64,000 nt of DNA from contig CBFGXE010000011.1 in NCBI GenBank assembly GCA_965652645.1, forward strand, positions 1 to 64,000. The letters are read 5' to 3'. The position numbers and the translations under genes were made by a program. Every line of letters begins with the position of its first letter. Positions within the stretch are counted from its first letter, which is position 1. A model generated the notes under the pieces. That model had not been told where the DNA came from. It saw nothing but the letters and a program-made list of their open reading frames with translations, and made no database searches. The DNA comes from ZC4RG30 sp965652645. Lineage in GTDB: Bacteria > Pseudomonadota > Gammaproteobacteria > Steroidobacterales > Steroidobacteraceae. Positions 48,887 to 57,988 of the stretch are shown here, piece after piece.

Positions 48887-50904
48887 CCGTTCTGCGGGGC
48901 AGCCGCGGCCGCATTCCGCCCCCGCAGGTCCGGCAGCGCGCGTTCTACTTCCTGCAGGTGCCGGCGCAGTTCGTCGTGCCGCGCATCACCGGGTGTTTCC
49001 CCTGCCCCGAAACGCACGCTGGCATACAGCCGGACGAAGGTCCCGATTGGCGCGCTTGCAGCAGGAAAGGCGCGTTGTGCACGATGGCGGATGGCTTCGG
49101 GTCCCTCGTGCGCGGCCACCGGCAGGTCGCGGCGTTCCAGCAACCGCAGGAAGCGTGACCAGGTCCGGCCCACGGCATCCGGGCGGGCGCGCGGTGTGCG
49201 TGGGCGCAACCAGAACAGCAGCGCCGCACACCAGGCCACCACGGCTGCCAGGAGCAGCAGAGCCATGCCGCGGTAGTCGACGTTCCCCAGCCCCAGCCAT
49301 TCCAGCAGGGTGCGCTGCTGGGTGCTGTTGAAGTTCACCACGCGCTCGCGCCACCAGGTGCCGGCAGCGTCCCAGCGGTCGCGCAGGTTGCGCAGCCAGC
49401 TGGTCTGCTGCACGAGGTTGGTGGCCGCGGAGCGCGTTTCGGGCAGCAGCTCACTGAGGCCGCGCTGCAGGCGGCCGGGCGCCACCTCGCCGGTGGGATC
49501 GAAACGCACCCAGCCTTCACCCTCCAGCCACACCTCGGCCCATGCATGCGCATCAGACTGGCGCAGCAGGTAGTAGCCGCCCACGGGATTCAGCGTGCCG
49601 CCCAGGTAGCCTGTGACCACGCGCGCCGGAACGCCGGCGGCGCGCATCAACGTGACGAAGGCCGAGGCGAAGTGGCCGCAGAAGCCCAACCGGGTGTTGA
49701 ACAGCAGGTCGTCGACGGAGTTGTAGTCCAGTTGGGGCGGCGTGAGCGTGTATTCGAAGCCGCCGGTGGCGAAGTAGCGCATCACTGCAGCGGCGTAAGC
49801 GGCGTCGCCATCTGCCTGTGCCCGCATGTCCCGCGCCAGCTGCAAGGTGCGCGGATTGCGCCCGGCCGGCAGGCGCGTATCGCGCCGGCGGGTCGTGGTC
49901 GGCAGGGAGCCCTCATGTCGTGCATCCAGCCACGACACCCCCTCGTAGATCAGCGTTGAGTTGACAGGCCGCTGGGCAAGGAACTGTCCGTCAGGGGTGT
50001 GGAAGCTGCGTCGTCCCTGCACCGACTGCGCGGTCTCCAGCGCGAACAGCCAGGTGCGGCCATGCGGTTCGAGCGTCACCTGGTACCCGACGCGATTGCC
50101 GCGGAATTGCAGCGGCTGGCGCGGCGAGGCCACGAAACCGCCCTCGTTGCGCCAGGTGTTGCCGTCGAAGTCGTGCAGCACCGGTCCGCGCCAGTAGCGC
50201 AGCGGGGGAGGGGGTGCGGTGTCATCGAAGCGCACGCGGAAGGCGATGGCATCGGAGACGGCGAGATCCGAGATGCTGCCGGGACTCATTTCGTCGGACA
50301 GGCCGGTCTGTGCCTGTCCGCCGCCGGGCAGCGCCCACAATGCACCGGGCAGGCGCGGCACCAGGATGAAGGCCAGCACGGCGAAGGGCACCGCAAACAG
50401 CATGGCGCCGCCGGAGCGCGTGAATGCGATCCGCGCGGAACCTGCGGCCTGCGCGCTGCCCATTGCGGCAATCGCGGCCAGTGACATCCAGGCCACGAGC
50501 AGGAACAGCGGCAGCCGCCACAGATCCTGGCGGTCCAGCCCGGCCGACAGGACCAGGATCAACGCCACCACGGTAACCACCACGCCGTCGCGATGGGTCC
50601 GTGATTCCAGCAGCTTCATGGCGCCCATGCCTATCAGCAAGGCGCTGCCGGCGGCCACGCCATTGAGCGTGCCGAAGGTGAACAGCACGAATACCACCAC
50701 CGTCAGCGTGAGCGGCAGACGCAGCCAGGCCGGCAGGCGCTTCAGATCGCCACGCCAGCACGCCAGGATGCTGAGCGCTGCCACCGCCGTGCACCAGGGC
50801 GGCGCGCGGTCCACGTGCAGCAGGCACGCGCCGCCAAAGGCCAGCAGCATCAGCCGGGCCGGTGCGCCGGAGAGCGGCGGCGAGTTGCTAGCCCGCTTGT
50901 CCAT
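48883..50904 (-). CDS. TgpA-like membrane protein: DUF3488 plus transglutaminase domain
   Basis: A 673-residue protein. The first ~200 residues hold five or six transmembrane segments (DUF3488). A periplasmic region with a transglutaminase-like domain follows, having the Cys-His-Asp triad in NTRLGFCGHFASAF, QSDAHAWAEVW and RFDPTGEVAP. One more helix near 545-565 is followed by a DUF4129-like cytosolic tail. Pseudomonas TgpA is an essential inner-membrane protein of this type, with unknown substrate. ATG 50904 lies 17 bases inside the DUF58 gene end. Third gene of moxR-DUF58-tgpA. Confidence 0.88.
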   Translation of the reverse strand: MDKRASNSPPLSGAPARLMLLAFGGACLLHVDRAPPWCTAVAALSILACWRGDLKRLPAWLRLPLTLTVVVFVLFTFGTLNGVAAGSALLIGMGAMKLLESRTHRDGVVVTVVALILVLSAGLDRQDLWRLPLFLLVAWMSLAAIAAMGSAQAAGSARIAFTRSGGAMLFAVPFAVLAFILVPRLPGALWALPGGGQAQTGLSDEMSPGSISDLAVSDAIAFRVRFDDTAPPPPLRYWRGPVLHDFDGNTWRNEGGFVASPRQPLQFRGNRVGYQVTLEPHGRTWLFALETAQSVQGRRSFHTPDGQFLAQRPVNSTLIYEGVSWLDARHEGSLPTTTRRRDTRLPAGRNPRTLQLARDMRAQADGDAAYAAAVMRYFATGGFEYTLTPPQLDYNSVDDLLFNTRLGFCGHFASAFVTLMRAAGVPARVVTGYLGGTLNPVGGYYLLRQSDAHAWAEVWLEGEGWVRFDPTGEVAPGRLQRGLSELLPETRSAATNLVQQTSWLRNLRDRWDAAGTWWRERVVNFNSTQQRTLLEWLGLGNVDYRGMALLLLAAVVAWCAALLFWLRPRTPRARPDAVGRTWSRFLRLLERRDLPVAAHEGPEAIRHRAQRAFPAASAPIGTFVRLYASVRFGAGETPGDARHDELRRHLQEVERALPDLRGRNAAAAAPQNG

Positions 50905-51865
50905 GCAGGGCCAGCCGCGTGAGGCAGTGGTGGAGGTGATCGCTGCCTTCGCCGGCCATGGGAGCTGTGCCGGGCAGGCGCAGTACCCAGGCTTCGCCGC
51001 GCGCGGCGGCATCGAGGATCCAGCGGGTGAGTTGTGACAGTCGCTCTTCCATGTCCAGTCCCGGCAACGCTTCGTAGTCGAAGTCGCGCTGCTGCGCGCC
51101 GGCGCCATGGTATTCCCGTACCAGGAGCGGCTGGCCGCGGGCATAAGCCTTCCATGCCACCTGGCGCGGTGAGTCGCCTTCGCGGAATTCGCGCAGCCAG
51201 GCCAGCTCGTCCATGCCCTGGTGCAGCGGCATGCCGCCGTTGTCCTGCTCCGGGCTTTCCGGCAGCGGCCGTGAACCGGCAGGCGCGGGATAAATGACGG
51301 TGGAAAGCCCGATGGACAGCCAGGTCCAGGTGCGGAACAGCCCGAATGGCGCCACCGACGAAAGCCGCAGTGCCGGGGCGTGCCAGCGACCGCGGCGCGC
51401 CGCCGGCAGCACGAGTTTCACGCTGTCCGCCTGTTCATCAACAACCGGTGCGGCATCGGGCGATGTGGTGGGTGAATCCACGCCGTCGGCGCTGAGCCTG
51501 AGGTCCTGCGGGGCTGCCTTGCCGCTGACCGTGATGCGCAGCGTGAGCTGCCCGCCCGCGTGCACTGGATCCACTGCAGTGGCCTGCAGCGTGAGGCCGG
51601 CGAGGCTGCGCTGGGTCTGCACCATGGCCACCAGCGCGAAGCCGGCGAGCCAGAAGGTGAACAGCAACGCCAGGCCATTGCCGTAGTTCATGCCCGCGAT
51701 GAACATGGTGGCCAGCAGCAGGCCGAAGGTCCATCCGGCCGGCGTGGGCAGGATGTATACGCGCCGCGCCGCCAGCGTCAGCGGCAGCACGTCCCGTCCC
51801 TGCCGCTTCAGGGCCCAGCTGCGCAGCCTGGCCCGCAATCCGCGCTTGCCCTGGCCGGACTGCAT
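50888..51865 (-). CDS. DUF58 family protein
   Basis: A 325-residue protein with two N-terminal hydrophobic segments (about 40-85) and the DUF58 hallmark REFREGDSPRQVAWKAYARG near residue 230, followed by LLVREYHGAGAQQ. DUF58 proteins occur almost always with MoxR ATPases and are thought to be their partners, often having a von Willebrand A-like fold. Here it lies between moxR (six bases upstream) and the transglutaminase gene. Confidence 0.88.
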   Translation of the reverse strand: MQSGQGKRGLRARLRSWALKRQGRDVLPLTLAARRVYILPTPAGWTFGLLLATMFIAGMNYGNGLALLFTFWLAGFALVAMVQTQRSLAGLTLQATAVDPVHAGGQLTLRITVSGKAAPQDLRLSADGVDSPTTSPDAAPVVDEQADSVKLVLPAARRGRWHAPALRLSSVAPFGLFRTWTWLSIGLSTVIYPAPAGSRPLPESPEQDNGGMPLHQGMDELAWLREFREGDSPRQVAWKAYARGQPLLVREYHGAGAQQRDFDYEALPGLDMEERLSQLTRWILDAAARGEAWVLRLPGTAPMAGEGSDHLHHCLTRLALHGQAG

Positions 51866-51871
51866 GGCAGT

Positions 51872-52795
51872 TCAGCGGGGCACGGGCACCGATTCGAGGA
51901 TGGCGCGCACCAGCTTCTCGCGCGGCAGCGCGCCGCGTTCGGTGAATCCCGCGCGCGGTTCAAGCCGGTGCAGCGCCACTGCCGGCCACACGGCCTGCAC
52001 GTCATCCGGCAGCACGGCATCGCGACCCTCGATCAGCGCCCAGGCGCGTGCCGCGCGCACCAGTCCCTGCGCGGCGCGCGGAGAGAGCCCAAGGCGCAGG
52101 TCCTGGCGCGCGCGCGTGGCCGCCACCAGTTGCTGCACATATTCGATCACGGCTTCGGACACATGCAGGCCGGCAGCCTGCTGCTGCAGCTGGATGAACG
52201 AGGCCGGGTCGAGGACTGGCCGGGCAGCGGCCAGCAACTCGCGGCGGTCGCGCTGCGTGAGCAGGGTGCGTTCATGGCGCGGATCCGGATAACCCAGCTC
52301 GATGCGCATCAGGAAGCGGTCGAGCTGCGATTCGGGCAGGGCATAGGTGCCGAGTTGCTCGTGCGGATTCTGCGTGGCCACCACGAAAAAGGGTTCGGGC
52401 AGCGCATGCGTGGCGCCATCGATGCTTACCTGCCGCTCTTCCATGGCCTCCAGCAGCGCGCTCTGCGTGCGCGGGCTGGCGCGGTTGACCTCGTCGGCCA
52501 GCAGCAGCTGCGTGAACACGGGGCCGGGGCGGAACTCGAACTGCTGCGTGTTCCGGTCGAACACCGACACGCCAAGGATGTCCGCCGGCAGCAGGTCGCT
52601 GGTGAACTGCACGCGCTGCCACGACAGGCCCAGCACCTGCGCCAGGGCGTGGGCGAGGGTGGTCTTGCCGACGCCGGGCACGTCCTCGATCAGCAGGTGC
52701 CCGCGGGCGAGCAGGCAGGACAGGGCCAGGCGCAGGGCATGGCCCTTGCCGAGGATGATGCCGTCGAGTGCCTGCAGCGCCTGGGGTAGTGTCAT
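51872..52795 (-). CDS. MoxR-family AAA+ ATPase
   Basis: A 307-residue AAA_3 ATPase with Walker A EDVPGVGKTTLAHA, Walker B LLLADEVNRASPRTQSALLEAMEE, sensor 1 FFVVATQNPHEQLGTYALPE and the arginine region SQLDRFLMR. MoxR proteins act as chaperone-like ATPases that mature enzyme complexes or envelope functions. First gene of moxR-DUF58-tgpA, divergent from the ferredoxin gene with 81 bases between. Confidence 0.93.
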   Translation of the reverse strand: MTLPQALQALDGIILGKGHALRLALSCLLARGHLLIEDVPGVGKTTLAHALAQVLGLSWQRVQFTSDLLPADILGVSVFDRNTQQFEFRPGPVFTQLLLADEVNRASPRTQSALLEAMEERQVSIDGATHALPEPFFVVATQNPHEQLGTYALPESQLDRFLMRIELGYPDPRHERTLLTQRDRRELLAAARPVLDPASFIQLQQQAAGLHVSEAVIEYVQQLVAATRARQDLRLGLSPRAAQGLVRAARAWALIEGRDAVLPDDVQAVWPAVALHRLEPRAGFTERGALPREKLVRAILESVPVPR

Positions 52796-52876
52796 GACGA
52801 CCCCAGAGCCTGCCCGATTTCGCCGGGCGGGGCGAGACTCCGGTTCACCTTTTGGATGCTAGAGTGCCGCCCGCCG

Positions 52877-53185
52877 ATGACTGCTGAATTCACAGTCCAT
52901 GTATGGCCGGGCGGCCAGGCGCTGCCGGCACGCGGCGACCAGCTGCTGCTGGATGCGGTGCTGGCTGCCGGCGTCGACGCTCCCTACAGCTGCCGCCTCG
53001 GCTGCTGCGGCTCGTGCATGGCCCGGCTGCTCGCCGGTGCCATCGAATACCCGAGCGGCCGCGTGGTCAGCGCCACTGATGCGCCGCCGCCGGACAGCGT
53101 CATGCTGTGCATCGCGCGGCCGCGTTCCGACGTGGCGCTGGAGCTTGGATTCTCCGCCCGGGTGGCCGGTCCTTCGACCGGCTAG
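52877..53185 (+). CDS. Small plant-type 2Fe-2S ferredoxin
   Basis: A 102-residue protein with the plant-type 2Fe-2S binding pattern: YSCRLGCCGSC (C-x4-C-x2-C) and a fourth cysteine in VMLCIARP about 30 residues later. The layout resembles ferredoxin domains of multicomponent oxygenase reductases, but here it is free-standing. ATG 52877 is favoured over the ATG seven codons earlier (52856) because conserved sequence starts at TAEFTVHVWPG. The partner is unknown. It is convergent with valS and the two stop codons share the palindrome CTAG. Confidence 0.85.
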   Translation: MTAEFTVHVWPGGQALPARGDQLLLDAVLAAGVDAPYSCRLGCCGSCMARLLAGAIEYPSGRVVSATDAPPPDSVMLCIARPRSDVALELGFSARVAGPSTG

Positions 53186-55965
53186 CTGCCCAGCAGCTCC
53201 TGCACGATACGGATCTGGCGCGCCAGTGCCTCGCCCACCTGCTCGAACTGGGCGATGCGCTCGCGCTCCGTGGCCACCACTTCGGGCGGCGCATTGGCCA
53301 CGAAGCCCGGATTGCCGAGCTTGGCATTGGCGCGCGTGATCTCCTGCTGGTTCTTCTCCAGCTTCTTCTTCAGGCGCGCCAGCTCCGCGGCCGGGTCGAT
53401 CAGCCCCTGCATGGGCACCAGCAGCGTGAGGTTGCCGACCACGGCGGAAGCCGATGGCGGGGCGGTCTCGCCCCCGGCCAGCAACCGCACCGGATCGATG
53501 CCGGCCAGGCGGCCGAGCAGCGCCTCGTAGCGGGCGAAGCGCGCAGCATCATCCGCGGTGGCACCGGTGACCAGCGGCGAGAGGCGGCGCGACGGGCTGA
53601 TGTCCATCTCGCCGCGAATCTGGCGCAGGCCGAGGATCACCCCCTTCATCCAGTCCACGTCAGCGGCGGCGCCGGCGTCGGCGGCAAAGTCGCCGGCCTT
53701 CGGCCACGGTTCAAGCATGATGGTCCTGCCGCCCACGCCGGCCACCGGCGCGATGCGCTGCCAGATCTCCTCGGTGATGTAGGGCATCAGCGGGTGCAGC
53801 GCGCGCAGCAGCGCCTCCAGCACCGTCAGCAGCGTGCGGCGCGTGGCCGCGGCCTGCGCGGCATCATCTCCCTGCAGCACCGCCTTGGTGAGCTCCAGGT
53901 ACCAGTCGCAGTACTCATGCCAGGTGAATTCGTACAGCGCGGTGGTGGCGAGGTCGAAGCGGTAGGCGGCGAATCCCTCGTCGGTGCGGGCGATGGCTTC
54001 GCCGAAGCGCGAGACGATCCAGCGGTCCACCACGTGGTTGCTGCCCGTGCCGGCGGGCGCCACCTGCTTGCCCTCGCAGGACATCAGGACGAAGCGCGCC
54101 GCGTTCCACAGCTTGTTGCAGAAGTTGCGGTAGCCGGCAACGCGTCCCAGCTCGAAGCGGATGTCGCGGCTCTGCGTGGCCAGCGCGGCAAAGGTGAAGC
54201 GCAGCGCATCGGTGCCATGCGCCTCGATGCCCTGCGGGAACTGCCGGCGCGTGGCCTTCTCGATGGATGGCGCAAGGTGCGGCTGCATCAGGCCGGTGGT
54301 GCGTTTCCTGACCAGTTCCTCGAGTGTGATGCCATCGACGATGTCCAGCGGGTCGATGACATTGCCCTTGGACTTGGACATCTTCTGGCCTTCGCCGTCG
54401 CGCACCAGGCCATGAACGTAAACCTCGCGGAACGGCACGTCGCCCATGAACTTCAGGCCGAACATGATCATGCGGGCGACCCAGAAGAAGATGATGTCGA
54501 AGCCTGTGACCAGCACGTTGCCGGGATAGAACTTCGCCAGCTCCGGCGTCTTCTCCGGCCAGCCCAGCGTGGAGAAGGGCCACAGCGCAGAGGAGAACCA
54601 GGTGTCGAGCACGTCCTGGTCGCGCGTGAGCGCCACGTCGCGGCCATGGCGCGCGCGGGCCTGCGCCAGGGCGGCGGCCTCGTCGCGCGCCACGTAGCAG
54701 TTGCCTTCCCCGTCGTACCAGGCGGGAATGCGGTGGCCCCACCACAGCTGGCGGCTGATGCACCAGTCGTGGATGTTGCGCATCCATTCGAAGTAGGTCC
54801 TGGACCAGTTCTCGGGCACGAAGCGGACGCGCCCGGATTCCACGGCTTCGATGGCCGGCTTTGCCAGCGGGGCGATGCGCACGTACCACTGGTCGGTGAG
54901 CAGCGGCTCGAGCACCGCGCCGCTGCGGTCGCCGCGCGGAACCTTCAGCTTGTGCGGCTCGATGCGTTCGATCAGGCCCAGCCGGGTGAGCAGTTCAAGC
55001 ACGCGCTCGCGCGCCTGCTCGCGCGGCAGGCCACGCAGCGCTTCGGGCACGTTGTCGTTGAGGCGTGCATCCGGCGTGAAGATGTTCAGCAGCGGCAGGT
55101 TGTGCCGGCTGCCGACCTCGTTGTCGGTGAAGTCATGTGCCGGGGTGATCTTCACGCAGCCGGAGCCGAACTCGCGGTCGACAAAGTCATCGGCAATGAC
55201 GGGAACCAGCCGGTCGGCGATGGGCAGGCGCACGCGCCTGCCGATGAGGTGGCGATAGCGCTCATCCTCGGGATGCACGGCCACTGCCGCATCGCCCAGC
55301 AGCGTCTCCGGGCGGGTGGTGGCCACGACCAGGTGGCCGCTGCCGTCCTCCAGCGGATAACGCAGGTGCCAGAGTTTGCCGTCCTCCTCGGAGGGCAGCA
55401 CCTCCAGGTCCGACAGCGCCGTCAGCAGCACCGGATCCCAGTTCACCAGGCGCTTGCCGCGGTAGACCAGTCCTTCCTCGTGCAGGCGGACGAACACCTC
55501 GGTGACGGCGGCCGACAGGCCCTCGTCCATGGTGAAGCGCTCGCGCGTCCAGTCCACCGAGGCACCGAGGCGGCGCAGCTGCTGGGCGATGGTGCCGCCG
55601 GACTGTGCCTTCCATTCCCACACGCGCTGCACGAAGGCCTCGCGCCCCAGGTCGCGGCGGCTGGTGCCGGCGGCATTGAGCTGCCGCTCCACCACCATCT
55701 GCGTGGCGATGCCTGCATGGTCGGTGCCCACCTGCCACAGCGTGGCCTCGCCGCGCATGCGGTGGTGGCGGACCAGGGCATCCATGATGGTGTCCTGGAA
55801 GGCATGGCCCATGTGCAGCGTGCCGGTCACGTTGGGCGGCGGGATCATGATGCAGTAGGGCGTGCTATTGCCCTGCGGCGCGAAATGCCCGGCGGCTTCC
55901 CATTCACGGTACAGGCGCTGTTCGATGCTCGCGGGGTCGTAGGCCTTTTCCATTTCGGTCTTCAT
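53182..55965 (-). CDS. valS: Valyl-tRNA synthetase
   Basis: A 927-residue class I synthetase. HIGH is read in PPPNVTGTLHMGHA, KMSKS in GQKMSKSKGNVIDP, and an editing (CP1) domain with VVATTRPETLLGD lies between. The C-terminal ~70 residues form the coiled coil that clamps tRNA (ELARLKKKLEKNQQEI). ATG 55965 overlaps the holC stop (ATGA); a second in-frame ATG at 55953 is possible. Last gene of pepA-holC-valS, the common gammaproteobacterial order. Confidence 0.97.
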   Translation of the reverse strand: MKTEMEKAYDPASIEQRLYREWEAAGHFAPQGNSTPYCIMIPPPNVTGTLHMGHAFQDTIMDALVRHHRMRGEATLWQVGTDHAGIATQMVVERQLNAAGTSRRDLGREAFVQRVWEWKAQSGGTIAQQLRRLGASVDWTRERFTMDEGLSAAVTEVFVRLHEEGLVYRGKRLVNWDPVLLTALSDLEVLPSEEDGKLWHLRYPLEDGSGHLVVATTRPETLLGDAAVAVHPEDERYRHLIGRRVRLPIADRLVPVIADDFVDREFGSGCVKITPAHDFTDNEVGSRHNLPLLNIFTPDARLNDNVPEALRGLPREQARERVLELLTRLGLIERIEPHKLKVPRGDRSGAVLEPLLTDQWYVRIAPLAKPAIEAVESGRVRFVPENWSRTYFEWMRNIHDWCISRQLWWGHRIPAWYDGEGNCYVARDEAAALAQARARHGRDVALTRDQDVLDTWFSSALWPFSTLGWPEKTPELAKFYPGNVLVTGFDIIFFWVARMIMFGLKFMGDVPFREVYVHGLVRDGEGQKMSKSKGNVIDPLDIVDGITLEELVRKRTTGLMQPHLAPSIEKATRRQFPQGIEAHGTDALRFTFAALATQSRDIRFELGRVAGYRNFCNKLWNAARFVLMSCEGKQVAPAGTGSNHVVDRWIVSRFGEAIARTDEGFAAYRFDLATTALYEFTWHEYCDWYLELTKAVLQGDDAAQAAATRRTLLTVLEALLRALHPLMPYITEEIWQRIAPVAGVGGRTIMLEPWPKAGDFAADAGAAADVDWMKGVILGLRQIRGEMDISPSRRLSPLVTGATADDAARFARYEALLGRLAGIDPVRLLAGGETAPPSASAVVGNLTLLVPMQGLIDPAAELARLKKKLEKNQQEITRANAKLGNPGFVANAPPEVVATERERIAQFEQVGEALARQIRIVQELLGS

Positions 55966-56408
55966 TCGTCGGCAAGGTGTTGCGGTGTGTGTCCGGCTTC
56001 GCGGTAGAAACGGAAGCGCGCGCGGCCGGCCTCGCGGCAGGCAGCGTCGCCGTCGATCACTTCCACGATGCGCGCGAAGCCCAGCGCCTCGCGGGAGGGA
56101 GCATCGCGCAGGTTGACCAGCGTGGTGAACCCGCCGTCCAGCACGGTGTCATCCAGTGTGGCGCCGCTGAAGAGTTGCACGGGCGCTTCGCTGCCGCGCG
56201 GATCGCCGCCCGGAGGTTCATGTGGCACGAAGGAGCCATCGCTGAAGGTCCACAGCAGCTGGTCGAAGCGTTCGGCCGAGCTGGTGTCTTCCAGCCAGAC
56301 CAGCACCCGTTCCCCGGCGAGATACGCCTGTTCGATGAGCCTGCAGGCATGGCGGAAGCGGGCGCCACCGCCCGCGGCGTTCAGGGTGTGGAAACGGATG
56401 TCCGCCAT
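55962..56408 (-). CDS. holC: DNA polymerase III subunit chi
   Basis: A 148-residue protein of the chi family, which links the clamp loader to SSB. It starts MADIRFHTL and includes ACRLIEQAYLAGERVLVW, then FDQLLWTFSDGSFVPHE and TLVNLRD, all family positions. Position between pepA and valS is the standard context and supports the call. It follows pepA by 13 bases. Confidence 0.92.
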   Translation of the reverse strand: MADIRFHTLNAAGGGARFRHACRLIEQAYLAGERVLVWLEDTSSAERFDQLLWTFSDGSFVPHEPPGGDPRGSEAPVQLFSGATLDDTVLDGGFTTLVNLRDAPSREALGFARIVEVIDGDAACREAGRARFRFYREAGHTPQHLADE

Positions 56409-56421
56409 GCCCGCACGGAGA

Positions 56422-57927
56422 CTAGCCCTTCGCGGCGCCGGCGCGATGGATCAGGAAGTCCGCCAGCAGCGGCACAGGGCGGCCGGTGCCACCCTTCTGG
56501 GCGCCGGAATTCCAGGCCGTGCCGGCGATGTCGAGGTGGGCCCACTTCATGCCCGTGGTGAAGCGTCCAAGGAAGGCGCCGGCCGTGATGGCGCCGCCGT
56601 CGCGGCCACCCACGTTGGCGATGTCGGCAAAGTTGCTGCGCAGCTGCTCGGCGTATTCCTCGGTGAGCGGCAGTTGCCAGGCACGGTCGCCGGAGCGCGC
56701 ACCGGCGGCAACCAGCTCGCGGGCGAGGGCATCGTCGTTGCCCATCACGCCGGTGTGGTGGTGGCCCAGCGCGATCACGCAGGCGCCGGTGAGGGTGGCG
56801 ATGTCGATCACCGCGTCCGGGTCGAAGCGGCGCGCGTAATGCAGTGCGTCGCAGAGGATCAACCGGCCTTCCGCATCGGTGTTGAGGATTTCCACGGTCT
56901 TGCCGGCGGCGCTGCTGACGATGTCACCCGGTTTGGTGGCGCGGCTGCCGGGCATGTTCTCCACGGCCGCGATCACGCCCACGACATTGATGCGCAGCTT
57001 CAGCCGCGCGGCCACCAGCAGCGTGGCCAGCACGCTGCCCGCACCGCACATGTCGTATTTCATCTCGTCCATGGCGGCCGGGTCTTTCAGCGAGATGCCG
57101 CCGGTGTCGAAGGTGACGCCCTTGCCCACCAGCACCACCGGACGCGACCTGGCGGCCGCCCCACGGTATTCCAGCACGATGAAACGCGGCGGTTCGGCGC
57201 TGCCGCGGGATACCGACAGCAGGCAGCCCATCTTCAGGCGACGGATGGCCGGCTCGTCGAGCACGCGCACCTTCAGCCCCCGCTGTTCGCGCGCCAGCTC
57301 CTTGGCCTGCTGCGCCAGGTAACGCGGCGTGCACACATTGCCGGGCAGGTTGCCCAAGTCGCGCAGCAGCGCCTGGCCCGCGGCCACGGCAGTGCCGTGG
57401 TCGAAGCCGCGCTGCGCACCGCGCCGGGCGGCTGCCGCAAGGCCCGCGAGGGTGACGCGCCTGAGCGCCGGGCGGGGCGGCTTGCGGCCCGTCTTGAAGT
57501 CATTGACCCGGTACAGCGCAACGCCGGTGAGGTCGGCAACCGCGCGGCCCTGGTAGTAGGCGTCGACGGCGTCGGCCTCCGGCTGCGCGATGGCGATGGC
57601 CAGGTGCGCGGAGCGGGTCTTCAGGGTTGCCGACAGCGCCGCGCTGACTGCCTTGCGCCAGCCGCGCTGGCGGAAGTCGGCGCGCTTGCCCAGTCCCACC
57701 ACCAGCAGGCGCCGGGCACGGATGCCGGGGGGAGAGATGAGCAGCTGCGTCTCGCCCGCGCGCGTGGGCAGGTCGCCTGCGGCACGCAGCTTGCGCAGCA
57801 GCCCGCCGGTGGCGCGGTCCAGCGCCTGCAGGGAGCCTCCGGGCGCATCATCCTCGAACAGGCCTATGGCAAGGCAGTCGGTGGAAACCTGGGCAATCTG
57901 CTGTTCGCTGGTATCGAACTGCACCAT
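56422..57927 (-). CDS. pepA: Leucyl aminopeptidase (cytosol aminopeptidase, M17)
   Basis: A 501-residue di-metal aminopeptidase. The M17 signature NTDAEGRLILCDAL is intact, preceded by the metal/catalytic segment VGKGVTFDTGGISLKD and MKYDMCGAGSVLATL. Besides peptide turnover, PepA of E. coli is a DNA-binding repressor and recombination accessory factor; that role is not testable here. ATG 57927 follows a fair promoter. It heads pepA-holC-valS and is divergent from lptG. Confidence 0.96.
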   Translation of the reverse strand: MVQFDTSEQQIAQVSTDCLAIGLFEDDAPGGSLQALDRATGGLLRKLRAAGDLPTRAGETQLLISPPGIRARRLLVVGLGKRADFRQRGWRKAVSAALSATLKTRSAHLAIAIAQPEADAVDAYYQGRAVADLTGVALYRVNDFKTGRKPPRPALRRVTLAGLAAAARRGAQRGFDHGTAVAAGQALLRDLGNLPGNVCTPRYLAQQAKELAREQRGLKVRVLDEPAIRRLKMGCLLSVSRGSAEPPRFIVLEYRGAAARSRPVVLVGKGVTFDTGGISLKDPAAMDEMKYDMCGAGSVLATLLVAARLKLRINVVGVIAAVENMPGSRATKPGDIVSSAAGKTVEILNTDAEGRLILCDALHYARRFDPDAVIDIATLTGACVIALGHHHTGVMGNDDALARELVAAGARSGDRAWQLPLTEEYAEQLRSNFADIANVGGRDGGAITAGAFLGRFTTGMKWAHLDIAGTAWNSGAQKGGTGRPVPLLADFLIHRAGAAKG

Positions 57928-57959
57928 CTTGGCTGGACTCCGCGGCGCTTCTGGCCGGC

Positions 57960-57988
57960 ATTATTCGATAGGTTAGAGTGTAGCCCAA
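57960..57988 (-). promoter_or_regulatory. Candidate promoter for pepA, abutting the lptG start codon
   Basis: On the minus strand TTGGGC (57988-57983), a 17-base spacer and AATAAT (57965-57960). The start would be near 57953, about 26 bases before the pepA ATG. The -35 touches the ATG of lptG, so the two genes would compete for this region. Confidence 0.42.

Noticed and set aside
56068..57987. Long open frame upstream of and in frame with lptG
   Set aside because: It lies antisense to holC and pepA and has no protein-like features; the LptG N-terminus is at 57988.
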